Below are positions 46,179 through 57,800 of a DNA stretch of 64,000 bases, in pieces (the stretch's first letter is position 1; every line of letters begins with the position of its first letter). Source of the stretch: Mesodorylaimus sp. YZB2_4. Taxonomy: Eukaryota; Nematoda; Enoplea; Dorylaimida; Dorylaimidae. The DNA lies in contig JASANH010000916.1 in NCBI GenBank assembly GCA_030248295.1, positions 434,001 through 498,000 on the forward strand, in the 5' to 3' direction. The notes beneath the pieces are model-generated. The model did no database searches. It had not been told where the DNA came from and was given only the letters and a program-made list of their open reading frames with translations. A program made the translations under genes and the position numbers.

Positions 46179-47795
46179 CTATTCTATTTGCGTTTCTAGC
46201 TTTTGTGATATCTGGAGAGAACAAGGGTCACGCTTTTGCGGCAGTATTACTTGGAGTAGTAAGACTTATTGTTACAGGCAATGTGCCTAGTAGTCAGGAC
46301 TGGGAAGGTCATCGCACATCTCCGATTACTTACAGTATTTTAGACAAGTGATGTGCAACAAAAGACCCCGCATTGTTCATTTCATTCTTTTGGCTAAATC
46401 CTGTTCAATTTATTCATCCTGTCAAGATCCTTCCTAAATAAACAATGCAGCAGTGCAGTACTCTTCGATCTGTTATTATCTATCGCTTTCTTCCCAAAAT
46501 ACTGCATGATCTTTCCTTTGCTGCTGACTAGTAGGCACAGTTCACTGAGCAATACACATGTCATGGCTATCGAATTTACATTCGATTTATACGGTTGGCA
46601 AAATAATATTAGCAATGACAGGATCGTTTGATGAGTCAAAATTTAATACATGTCGCGGTTGATCTAAGGTCGATCGAAGAATCGCGGTTGATGCTTTTAA
46701 AAATAAAATTACATAAAACATTTAGCGCACCCTGCACTCTCCTGCATTAGCACGCATTCAAAAAATTCTCTTATATAATATTGCATTATATGTACTTCTG
46801 AAATATTTTATGCCTCTACAGCATGTAAAATTTTTTGGCTGAGGAACGCCCGTAACAACGTTGTGCAATGTGTTACTAGCGATGAAACTGAATTTGGTTT
46901 GTCAGATCTCGCAAGTCCAACAGCACATAAAGTACACAAGAGCACGTGGTTTAATCACCCCAGAGTTGAAGATGTTGCTTAAAATACTCGAACCCTAGAT
47001 ACTCGTATCAAGCAAACATTTGACAAGAGACAGACTTGAATCCGATTTTTTGTGTGAGTTGCGATAGATTTATAGTCTTTCAAATCTTTCTCGAACATGC
47101 ATGCCCAAGCTTCGAACTTTCGCAGGCAACTCAGTATCAGCTTCCAAGCCTTCTAAGTTCTCATGCAAATGATAAAGTCCACTCAATCTTTTAGATGCCT
47201 AGCTCACATGCAATGGTTTTGTGTACAGCTGTGCTCGTAAATATCACAGAAAGAGCAGATAGAAGCACATAAAAGATTATCAAAATCGATATCAAAAATA
47301 GTCACTAAATGTTCACACAGGTCCATGTTTTCTTATCCGGTCCTTTTTAGCCCAGTAAGTGCGCTCTTGCTGCATTCGGTTGCAGGAGCTTGAACTTGGT
47401 CCAATCATCATGTCTTTTGGGAACGCCCAGATGAAAGGGTGGGGAGGGGGCAGATCCTGGAGCTGGCTGTGTCGAGAACATGAAACTTCATGCGAATGAA
47501 CAGTATCTTTGAAAAACAAGACCTTTGTCACTCATGAGGTCTTGAGACGAACTGCACGAAATGCACTTAATCTACAAATGCGGTCAGAACCCGAAAAATA
47601 TTTACTTTCAGCCCATTTCGTTCCTCCTCTCCAAATAAAACATATTGGCAGTGTTGTGATCAGGAAGATGCTAGTCTCATATTTACCGCGCATTGTTTTT
47701 TGAATATTTTTGACTTCTTTTTTTTGACTTCTTCTTTCTTTTTTGGCACTAGCAGATTTGTTGTGTCTAATCACGAATCATGTTTTTTTGCGTGT
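46179..47795. other. Non-coding stretch
   Basis: No gene is recognised on either strand. A minus-strand frame at 46639-46394 has a hydrophobic start but no further support. Confidence 0.4.
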
Positions 47796-48680
47796 TCTAG
47801 GAAACCTATATAAGATCGTCTTTTCGTGTCTTAAGGGCGCTTCAGGTCATTTCCAATAAAGAGTGAGCCAATAAGGAGTGTTTCAGTCGAGAAGAGCTCC
47901 CTTTTGTAGGAACCCACCCAAGCTCTATACTTGGCGAGCCTTTGGCAGTCGAATCTCCTTCTGGTAAGTATCGCACCCCACCCAACCAACGTATCGCTGT
48001 CAGGTTTATGGGACCCCACTCGTGCCCGTAACCGCACTCCTCGCTGAGTGCTAAACGGTAGACGAGGTATTTTACCGCCTCGCCTGTTGTGTATAACTTC
48101 CCTAGGGAATCAGCCAAAAAGCGATCGATCATCCAGGCAACGCCATCATTCTTTAATTGCACCCTGCCGTCTACTGTCTAACAGAAGCCAAGCGAGCAAG
48201 GCCACCAAACTTTCCAAGGTGAATCAGTCTGGCCCGCAAGCAAAGCTAAATCGCACAGCAAGCCACTCAGCCAGCAACTGTTTCCTAACCCGCAATGGCC
48301 ACCAACCGTCGCACCGTTAGGCAGGAATTTTAGCGCATCCAAGCAGAAGCCGCTGCGAACCCAAACGCCCCTAGGGAGACCAGACGAACACAGCAAAACG
48401 CACAGCTCGAAAACAATCCAGCCGGTTATCAAGCGGGTAATCATCCCATTGTACAGACCCAGTTCCAATAGGACCTGAGCGGCGAAAAATCCAACCACAA
48501 AACCCACCTAACGAGCCCTAAGCCTAAGCCTAATTGGAAGGAGCCGCCTCCAGGCAAAAACCTAGCCGCAGCCAGAGCAGCTGCCCAAGCCGCCACAGCT
48601 GCAAATCCCAGTCCTTTCGCCGGATTGTTAGCCGTGGCCAAGATGCCGCCGCCATTTTCAGGCAGCATATCCGAAAGCTA
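47796..48680 (+). mobile_element. Possible LTR-retrotransposon remnant
   Basis: CCTATATAAGATCG (47805-47820) followed 40 bases later by an AATAAA (47858) and then a GAGCC-rich end near 47925 resemble the promoter and poly(A) site of a retroelement LTR. ACTTGGCGAGCC next to it is where a primer-binding site would lie. Some 600 bases on, a + frame (48508-48680) reads NWKEPPPGKNLAAARAAAQ, then AKMPPPFSGSISES, which resembles the Ala-rich linker and FSGS start of a gag core before a stop. No pol, no second LTR and no flanking duplication were found. The evidence is circumstantial. Confidence 0.35.
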
Positions 48681-49490
48681 GTTAGTACTCTAATGTTGGT
48701 GGATGAAATTGTGGGTCTACTGTACCTGATAAAAAGCTCGTCACATGGTGCCATATATAGAATTGTAAAGTCGTACAGACCGTCCTTTCGCCTACGCAGA
48801 AAACGGCAATAACCATTACATGTGTTGCCTCCACATACTTTGTCTTCAGACCTGTTCGAGCCATCTTGGATTGGCTGGCTTAAATTCTGTAGTCACTAGT
48901 TATACGTCTCACTGTTCATCCGAGCATGAAGATTTGACATTGGCTAGAGTTCATAGCATACCAGCAAGGCACACACAGTGCCCGCCTTTGACCCTCTCCA
49001 CGTACAAATATAGAAACTTGGCCGAGTGTGCGGACAATCGAGGCATAGCATATTTGGCTGACCTCGTATGAGAGGAGCTCAGGCTATACCACTACTCCCT
49101 GAGCTCCAGAACGGGTACCGCCTGTCAGCCGATACATTGCAGAAGGCAAAGGTTATTTTCACCAGTGTAACCGTCGCCTACAGCAGGGCCTTGGAATCTG
49201 ACTAGTTGGTGTTGCATTGCTCACCCTCGAAAATGTTACGGTCACCACTGAAGCCTATTGATAGCTAGCATGGACTGCCGAGCGACAAGAAGCCGAGACA
49301 AACCAACCTATTTAAGGGCTGCGCGCTCCTAGGGATCGAAATAACCCGGCTGTGGAACAGTTTTCGACCTCCATGTGTGAATCAAGTTTTAGTACCAATT
49401 CATGTGTCCAAGACCAAGGAAGACAATCCACGAAACAATTGTCTCTTTATCCTCGTTCCTAAGAAAAATCGAATTCTCTCTGAAAGTTGC
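48681..49490. other. Non-coding stretch upstream of the divergent channel gene
   Basis: No gene is recognised. A short inverted repeat GGAGCTCAGG / CCTGAGCTCC spans 49073-49112. It might be a terminator-like or TIR relic, with no further support. Confidence 0.4.
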
Positions 49491-49499
49491 AAAATTTTT

Positions 49500-52233
49500 A
49501 AAATCAAAGAGCTCATCGTCAGTGCCACCATGTGGTCAACAGCCACAGACCACTCCTGTCATTCAAATTCAAGACGATTGCCTCGACGAAGAAGAGATCG
49601 CTGGCCCTAAAAGCCTGACCTTCAACGCTATTGAATTGTTCGCCAGTCACCCTTGCGGGTTTGAAAGAATTTTACAAAACGCGGATCCCAACCGAAAAGG
49701 TCATGTGGTATGTAAGTTATGTTCTGGCCGTAATTGGCGTGGTGGTCACTTCGACCAACATCATTGGCCAATGCACTGATCCCGCGCCAGTCTACGATGA
49801 TTTCCTCGAGTTCACTGCTCAACCACCATTCCCCAACGTCACTATTTGCATACCAGCCGCCAACAATGGCAGTCGATTGCGTGAAATACTGGTTATTCCT
49901 GAGAAAACTCGTCGATCAATCACAAGAAATAACCTGAGTTTGGATGATGTCATCGAGAACTTTGTGCTAACATTTTGGAGACTGGATATCAAGCATATGA
50001 CCTTTGATTTCGGGCCAAAATCGAGGGCTGGCATTGAAATTATTGGCGCGACAGCGCCAGGGAACGCGTTAGACACGTTGCTTGGGACAATGCCCACGTG
50101 CCAAGAGATGATATCGGATTGTCGATTTGAAGGATTCGAATTCGACTGCTGTTTGGCATCGCAATACTTGCTGCTCGATGGTCATACATGCTATCATCTG
50201 AGTGTAAGGTGCTTTAATATCTGCCGCTACCTGAACACCCCTGAACCTGGCGGTTCTAGGCTGCCAGTATGTATGTATGTGGCAGGCAGTATGTATAGGT
50301 ACTGTATACACTTCTCTCCTTCTCCCCAGGCTTCACTAAGACCCACTGTTCATGTGCATTCTCAGACCTCACCTCACTATCTCGATGATTGCATGAGTCG
50401 TCAGGGGGTCTGCAAAACCTAAAAGACTATCGCTGGCATTACTGTAGACCTAGCCTTGGGTGACTCGCGCCGTGCAACGGGCTGAATGGCATAGGAGAAG
50501 GCTTCGCAGGAAACAGATCGTATTAAAACACTCCAGGCACTTCCTAGTCGCAGGAGCTGGAGACATCAACTCGATGGGTTTCTGCCTCGCCTGGAGAGGA
50601 GAGGAGAGCGTATCGACCAGCCAACGAAGGCAAGCCAATACGCTGCTCCGTGTAAGGCGTCCAGTTGAGCAACCAAAAACACAACCTCCCCACAGGCCAA
50701 ACACGCCCATTACAGCCGTGCCCAGGCTCCAAACTGGCAAGCATGGCAAGCTTGTTCGACCCAGCCAATAGAGATATAAGTTGGGTTCCTTCAATTGGCG
50801 GCATCATGGACTTTTTCTTTTTTCCTAGTCCCTGGCGTCCCCTGTCCGATGTAGCGAAAGATCACTCATTTTTATCAACTGACGATGGACTTGACTACGC
50901 CCGCTGTAGCCAACAAGCTTTTTCTCTCTTGTGTGAGTGGGCGGTTTTATCTACTACCTCATTCTTTCTCTGTCTTATTTGAAAAAACCATTAAAAATAC
51001 AGGTACAATAAAAGGGTCCATACTGGCTTTTGGTACCATTTCAGCTGGATCGTCTCAAACATGCCAACTTCACCAATTGCCTACTGTAAGTCGGATGCAC
51101 CAAATGATAACAATCGCGGCGTGTCATTCAGTATCAACCTCGACGAGCGTATGTCCATTTATGTTGAAGAGGTAGCCGGAGATTCCTGGGCCAGGCTGGA
51201 TCCGTTTACGGCGATCCCATCAATATCCCATCAAACACAGATGCTTATATCAAGCTGGCACCGGCCAAGGAGATCGTGGATAAGAAAGGGTGCCGCGAAC
51301 CAAGCTTGCATCTGCCGATCCTGGCCAACTACGAATTCTACGATCCGTATGGCCGCAATTGCATGATCAGTATGTGGATCGAGTCTCTGAAACCGTACCT
51401 TGGGTGCGATGTGGTACTCTTCGACAACATTCCCAAGCCAGGACAAGAATGTTCGGCTGAAGTGTTTTTGAACATTGCAATGATGTCCTTCAATCCAGAC
51501 TCCAAATCGAAGACGATCGATACTGATTTGGATGCTGCAATAGAACGAATGAAGACATCAGAAGAGACCAGAAAGGTCATGGATGATATCATGGAATTAA
51601 ACGACACGGTAAGAAATATCGTCTAAGGTCTTTTGCCCATTAGATTTGTTACTGTACATTCCTGCTTCTACACGTTACTTTGTTAGGCTGACCTTTCAAA
51701 ACGGGTTTTTTAGTCAAATCTCCTTGGAGACACCCAGTCAAGCTCTCATGACACTGCTGTATATCATCAGCTGTTCTGACGCATCAGTCAGAACTTTCCT
51801 CAGGATTACAACAGTACTCTCCTGCTTCTAGATTGGCACACCTGGCAGGGCTGCTCGGACGTTCTGTCCACCTTTGTGTTCCCGCTGGCTCTATCCGGTG
51901 ACTTCGGCTGGCTACAGCTACATCAGTCTGCGAGATCAAGTCGGCTGGGCCCGGCCTTTGAATGAAGTCGCGTCATGGAGTCGAGTAAGGATCTACTTCC
52001 CGGAATCGTATTATCAAATGCACATGGAGAAGGCTGCTTCGCCGAAGTATTTGGGGATGAGCGATGTTAATGGTGTGCTTGGTGTATACCTAGGTCTCTC
52101 CAAGATTACGTTCGCCCAAATCGTAGGCTACGGGCTTTATGTTTCCTGGTCGTGCTATGTTGAGAGCCATATGAGGGACGGCCCAGATTCTGAACAAGTC
52201 GAAGGCCAGTCTGAATGCCACACAGAATGTTAG
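49500..52233 (+). pseudogene. Divergent DEG/ENaC channel gene with frame breaks
   Basis: A fourth DEG/ENaC locus, not closely related to the 17-28 kb copies. Part 1 (to 50203, then a GTAAGG donor) reads KSLTFNAIELFAS, then after a one-base frame change near 49650 LAGLKEFYKT, TM1 (VMWYVSYVLAVIGVVVTSTNI), the post-TM1 PPFPNVTIC block, and CYHLS where the family has CYTFN. The His of the HG gating motif reads Ala. Part 2 (about 51060-51608, GTAAGA donor) reads GVSFSINLD and, after another frame change near 51195, DPYGRNC and the cysteine-rich segments. Part 3 (51832-52233, after a CTTCTAG acceptor in the same phase) reads FCPPLCSRWLYP, RVRIYFPESYY and TM2 with GVLGVYLGLSKITF, so the filter is the usual G-x-S. 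Two frame breaks suggest a pseudogene; sequencing indels are an alternative. Repeat B copy 2 lies in its intron. Confidence 0.72.
50527..50705. repeat. Dispersed repeat family B, copy 2
   Basis: This matches 22836-22985 in order (CCTAGTCGCAGG, GAGACATCA followed by GGGTTTCTGCC, CCAACGAAGGCAA, AATACGCTG, CCCCACAGGCCAAA). It sits in the intron of the divergent DEG/ENaC gene, so it was inserted there or was spread by a mobile element. Confidence 0.65.
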
Positions 52234-52689
52234 CTCCCATCTCTAGCTCTAATGATCACTAATGGCAGCAGTTACCTGTGGATAGTAGGGTGCACAAGGT
52301 CACCTGCTGCTGGTGAGTGAACTCTGCTTTTCATTTATGTACGTACCTAATGTTTTCTTTATCGTGGTCTCCCCTTTTTCGAGTGCGTAATGTCCACATT
52401 TTGTTTTTTTTTGGCAGGAGAAGATCGAGTTCTTTTATGTACCCACATGCAAAACCACGTTTCTTTGCGTGTACTATACCTGCAGCATTGTTGCGTGATC
52501 ACTTACCTTTCGTTCCCTGAGATGCGCACGGCATGTAGGCAAGTTGGCTCACGCGGTGATGAAAGCCCGTCGGACAGCCCTCGATGAGCGATACTACTAA
52601 TCATCAATTTTTTTAAAATAGATATCCGCTATGACTTTTTAAAAATGCATGTGTTGCATTGCTATAACTTTGCCAGTGATTGCCACTCA
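52234..52689. other. 3' flank of the divergent channel gene
   Basis: No separate gene is recognised. T-rich stretches occur at 52405 and 52608. Confidence 0.4.
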
Positions 52690-52845
52690 TGTTCGAATTC
52701 TGGGACTGGATCACGCACGGTCTGGCGGGTTGCGCGCCTCACATAAGGTTGCTGTTATGTGCGAGTGCTCGACTAGATTATTTGATTGTCCTTATCACCA
52801 CATACCTGCGTTGGTGATGTAGTAGAACATGAACATGACACCCAG
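52690..52845 (+). repeat. SINE-like repeat family C, copy 1
   Basis: This matches the block at 63720-63882: GGTCTGGCGGGTTGCGCGCCT against ACCTGGTGGGTTAGGCGTCT, GTGCTCGACT against TTGTTCGACT, and GCGTTGGTGATGTAGTAGAACATGAACATG against the corresponding end in copy 2. The TGGCGGGTTGCGCG and GCTCGACTAG motifs sit about 45 bases apart like degenerate tRNA A and B boxes. The 3' end is an ATGAAC tandem run. This is the structure of a tRNA-derived SINE with a short repeat tail. Confidence 0.65.
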
Positions 52846-53329
52846 CAACTTGAACTAAATTCCACTCACGTAAGCCACTAACTTTGTGTCAGAATATCTC
52901 ATGTTGGTCTAGCACCTAGTAAGACGCCTGGAATATCCTAGACCCTGTACACCGCTAGACAGTATGATACACTCCTTGTGTCCTTAGTGGCACTCCGTTG
53001 TCTTCATGCATTGTTACTCACCTGAGCACATAATACCATGCTGATTGTTTCAAAGGCCCTTCTGACTCTATAAAAGCAGTTACGTATCATTGTTAACAAC
53101 TGCGCAGAAAACACGTCATTGTGTAATCGATATACACAAGGGCTGAAATAGTCATCTAGAATCGTGATACATACGGATTCATGTACACTACACTAAGTAT
53201 AGGCGAGTTGGCCGCTACTTCACGTACAAGTTTACAGTACCAGGACAAGATGATTAAAAGTTGAAAAGTTTCCAAGAAAGCATCGAATGGAGCAGGGATT
53301 AAGAACAGGACGATCCATCCTCCATCTCA
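52846..53329. other. Non-coding stretch
   Basis: No gene is recognised. It includes the 3' flank of the minus-strand GPCR ending at 53330. Confidence 0.4.
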
Positions 53330-54826
53330 TTACCTGCCCACGACGCTCTCCTCGCATTTCCCATTGTCCTGATTGCCACTGTTCGCTGCACGAGTGTGAT
53401 TACTGGCCGAACTGTCCCTGTCCCTGATGACAGACGTGCCACCCGGAGTTGTCATAAGAACAACGCTTCTTCCTGACGCAGTCCTCGTATGCGTTACGTG
53501 GATACAATATGGAAAGCATTTTTTAAAAATCAATTTGAATTCTTGCTTGAAATTGGTGTTTAAGTATCCATATAGAAAGGGGTTAACACAAATTGAGAGC
53601 ATCGAAATCAACTTGGCAGCATCGTCTAATTGGCGTAGAATGTCAGTCAATAAACGAGTTGTTACATTAGGCGCTAATTGTATAAACAAGCTAACGATCG
53701 TGAATGGTAGCCAGAGTAGGGCGTTACTGAACGCCATGGCGAATAAAAGCGAGGTTGTGCGACTGCGGCGATGACGCGGATTTGACGATTGCGAGCCCTC
53801 GTTTGACGTCTTTTGATGATTATGGCCTCTTGATAAGGAGCCGATAGGGCCGGCTAGCAAGGCAGTGCTGGACGATTCCCCTCCGCCATTATTACCTAGC
53901 GGTATCGATTTCGTTGAAGTCGTCAGCTGATTAGGACGATGACGCAAAACTGAATGTTGGCGCTCGTTCTTGTTCAGGAATCGAGTTAGCAAAACGCTGA
54001 ATACGACTAATATGGGCATGGGCACAAAATATATGAAACCCGCCATAATAGCGCTAACAGCAGTTTCGTAAAATTTATAACACGCTTCAGAGCTACTGTT
54101 CCAAGACTGATTTAATTTTTCCACATCCAAGCATGGTCGAGGTTGTAATTCGCAGCGTTGAAACAACAGGAAACCGCCCTTGGGTATGGCATGAGTCGAA
54201 CTTTTCTCTAATATATGCTTTGGTATATACTCGGCGGGTAAAGCATAATCTTTTATATCAAAATGTAATAAATATAAAATCGATAATAAAAACGAAACGA
54301 TCCAAATCGTTGCCGCAATCAAGGAGGCTTGTAGAACTTTCATTTTTCCTGGCCCCAACCTAGTGCGCACAACGGCATAATATCGATCGACGGCTATACA
54401 GCTGACAGTCAGAGTAGAACAGAATATATTGGCTCCAGGAAATGCCTGGGCTACCTTACACATGAATGCTCCGTATGGAAATTCTATGCCGTAGGTTGGA
54501 AACCACAGAAAAGGGACCAAAATCAAGGCCAGTACAAAATTTGATAAGGCCAAGTTTACAATAAAAACATTTCGATTTGTGCGCATTTCTTTTTTTCGAG
54601 CTACCACGAAAATGACTAATCCATTTCCGATTAGGCCGATCAAGGAAATTATAGCGTAGATGGCTGTGAACACGGCCGCTTGGCTTGGTGACATGTACCG
54701 CATACGAGACAAGGCCTGCTCACGGACGCATTCCAAAAATGAGGACAGAGAGTCGTGTTCGCTCACGAAACAGATCAGATCGCTGTCAGCCTCAGCGATG
54801 TCGATGACTTCACTTTCGTTGGACAT
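53330..54826 (-). CDS. Class A GPCR, neuropeptide-receptor-like, single exon
   Basis: The single open frame of 498 residues encodes a canonical rhodopsin-class receptor. TM1 has GNGLVIFVV (Asn of TM1), TM2 has NLALSNFVLALILVPF, and TM3 ends in IAVDRYYAVVRTR (intact DRY). Cys pairs are available for the ECL1-ECL2 bridge. ECL2 is very long, with extra cysteines (RCELQPRPCLDVEK) and N-glycosylation sites. ICL3 is long and polar with a Gly/Ser-rich stretch. TM6 has SNALLWLPFTIV. TM7 ends in CVNPFLYGYLNTNFKQEF, the intact NPxxY form typical of NPY/NPF/tachykinin-type peptide receptors. The tail holds many Ser/Thr. It is paralogous to the gene at 61808 (same PFLWxPTYxxEFxYGxFxCK and LHFDIKxYxLPxxYIP blocks). 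It is probably a Gq- or Gi-coupled neuropeptide receptor; the ligand is not inferable. Confidence 0.88.
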   Translation of the reverse strand: MSNESEVIDIAEADSDLICFVSEHDSLSSFLECVREQALSRMRYMSPSQAAVFTAIYAIISLIGLIGNGLVIFVVARKKEMRTNRNVFIVNLALSNFVLALILVPFLWFPTYGIEFPYGAFMCKVAQAFPGANIFCSTLTVSCIAVDRYYAVVRTRLGPGKMKVLQASLIAATIWIVSFLLSILYLLHFDIKDYALPAEYIPKHILEKSSTHAIPKGGFLLFQRCELQPRPCLDVEKLNQSWNSSSEACYKFYETAVSAIMAGFIYFVPMPILVVFSVLLTRFLNKNERQHSVLRHRPNQLTTSTKSIPLGNNGGGESSSTALLAGPIGSLSRGHNHQKTSNEGSQSSNPRHRRSRTTSLLFAMAFSNALLWLPFTIVSLFIQLAPNVTTRLLTDILRQLDDAAKLISMLSICVNPFLYGYLNTNFKQEFKLIFKKCFPYCIHVTHTRTASGRSVVLMTTPGGTSVIRDRDSSASNHTRAANSGNQDNGKCEESVVGR

Positions 54827-57800
54827 GGCTCGAAATTATTTCCAATTTATGGTTGAAGTTGTAATTATCGAAGTCGTGATTTAATTTATTCTAGGTCTGA
54901 AAAATTATACTAGCATTAAATGGAGGCGCAAATTTGACATAGTTATAATTTTTTATTTATGCATAAATATTATACTATCAGAGAAGAAAATTTGTATAAT
55001 AGCTACAGTAGGGGTACTTGAAGCATTATTGCACACCGTCCTAAATATTTCGAGTTTATAATCGTACGCAGGTATATCGATGAGGGCAAAGTTCCACTAC
55101 GGGACTATCTTGGTGAAGAGAGCCACGAGTTAGAGCGGGTACAGATATATCTATAATCAAGACCTGAAGCATCGTTATGGCTCACATTCTAAAGCGAGGA
55201 AGTAAATGTACGCCCATCCTCACATATATACACCATCCAACTGGCCTAACTTCGAAGCCATATTTTTAGAATGCAATTTTCGAAACGTAAAAGAAATGTG
55301 ACTTTTATATTCTACCAAGCCTATTTTTACGCCCCCCCCCCCCTAAGTGTATTGCCAAGCTAATTGTACTTTATAATTTATCATGCATGGACTAAGCGGC
55401 CTCTATTTCTCCAAATAGGGTGTACTAGAGGCATCCTAAATTTTTTTAAAAAATAATTAAAAAATAAATAGAAATTTCTGCCAGGCAGCCTGGCAGTCTT
55501 CCCTGACAAAAAGGTTGTGTATTCTGCAGACCGGGAGGGAGGGGCAAACTAATTATTCTATTTAGAGCAGCTGATTGCCGTAGCAGACAAGAAAAGTGGC
55601 AAGGGCTGCAGTTTGACACTTGTCATCACAATGGCCGCAGAAACGCTCAGATAAAAGGGAGAAGATGCAAAAACTCAAAAGCTAAACCCGAAAATGGCAG
55701 AACCGCTTCCTAGTATTAGCTAAACTAAGGCCGAACTTACTGCTGACTTATCACAGGTAGACAACTGAACATTCATCATTCTCTTGCTGCGATAAACACA
55801 TATTACCCTGGCTGGAAAAAATCGTTGACAGGTCGCCATAGTGAAGTCGAAATTATAGGCAACATTTAATGCATTCTTATTGACTTTGATTTTGTTAAGT
55901 GAGCAAAGGGTGAACATTTTCTAAAGCATTTATAGAGCTTTTTTAGAATAACTTGGCAGCTGGGCGGATCTGTGGGTACTTTGCACTTGCCAATATGGCC
56001 TATCATTAGGACCGAAATAGCTAAATTTGATTACTTGGATATTGGAAATAATGACTAGCATAAAACATTTTCCCTGTTTAAAAAGACTAATAAATTCTGA
56101 CTGTAGGTAAAATGAAAAAAATTTTCACAACGAATTGACGCAAAACTCTCGTCGCCCATAGCCAACTAGCTTATCGTTAAAATATATAAACTAAAGGAAA
56201 AAGCGAATTCTTTGTTCTAATTTCTTCTGAGAATGAGACATTCCAAGAAAGAGAACATCATTTCATCTCCAGCCGTCTTTCTAGAACCGTCTCCCCGCGG
56301 TGTGTCCAAGTCTACCTGGCACAGCCATCCATTGCAACTAATCAAGGTAATTGTTATTTCTCGAACAATATCTTCTCCTAATCTCGGCCTCCATGGGTCC
56401 CCATCCCATCCAGCTATTCTATATAACTCGACACAGACGAACATGAAGAGAGGACTAAAAAGAAGCAAAGAAAATAATTCTTTTCCGTATTCATCTCAGG
56501 CATGACTGTGTCTTTTCCGCAAGCTTTTGCTCTGATTTTAATGAATTTCTATGCGTGCCAAAAAAATTGCTTACGTCTGTGCTGTACTGAACTTGGACAA
56601 TGCTTAGGTATGACGGTAGGCTGACTAGGGATCAGGGTATAGTGGAGATCATGGACGCAGATTGACGCAAATATGGGAAGACTCTAAGACCCTGGCAAAA
56701 CTCATGTCCCGAACTTCCAAATCTAGGCTCGATACTGACATTTTGCAGGCACCAAAGCACAGATTGATGATATGAGCGGGCCGAAAGATGTGTCAAGAAT
56801 CCAATGACAGCACTCTGTTTAGCCAACACAAATGATGGAAAATGGAGAGTCGGCATGGCAAGGTGACCTTTTATGTTGGTAGGTATTGATTTTCTAATCA
56901 TTAGGCTGTGCTCTTTTTGAATTACTTGCCCCGTCGGAGTCACAGTTTTCAAACTTGCTGCTTGTGCTAGGCTCGGTGCAGCATGGGATTGTCTTGCGAC
57001 ATTGACAAATTAGGTAGGCAGTTCGCAGAATAGGTCTCCAGAGACAATGTTGGCGAAAGAACTTATTCGCTTCGTCTCAATTGATCATTAGCTACCTTTC
57101 TTGGCAGACTTTTAATGAACCGGCAAAAATAAAATCGATCACTGCGCACCTGCGTATTGTCAGTGCACTTTTATGTATGTTCCATATCGCAGGTCAGTCC
57201 TCCACATACAATGTCCGTATAGATAAAAGGCACCTGATTCTGACTCGTGAGTCTCATTGGCCAAGCAATGTTAGAAACTGGATGGCCGTGAACCCAGATA
57301 TTATGCAGAATTAGAAGTGTTCAAAAATTTGCAAAATCCACTCGCAAAATGCAAAATATGCCAGTGAGTAATTATGTCACTTATCATAAGTAAATGACAT
57401 TGGACTAAACTGCATGATTATATAAATATGCTGCTTGTGGTTAGCATATGACACAAAATATGTGATACCTACCTACTTCGAATACTGCAAGTCAGTGAAG
57501 CATTATCCAGATAATGTTGGAAAATGTGCCAAATGCCATGAAAAATGCAGTCATAGAAAATAAACGGCCATCTTCGCTTCACGAGGGACATCAAATATAC
57601 AGTATCTCCGTTATATTGTATAACTAATGTGTATAAGCCTCTCTCTCTACATATATACACATAAATATATAGCGAGAGAGAGATTATATTATAATTATAA
57701 ATAATTATAAAATACTTCTATAATATTTATTATATAATTCTATATGCATATAAATTATTTCTTTAAACATATGCAATATACTGTACATATAGAGTATGTA

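Noticed and set aside
47313-47774. Overlapping Lys/Arg-rich small frames near 47.5 kb
   Set aside because: Low-complexity T-rich DNA on the other strand; no recognisable protein.
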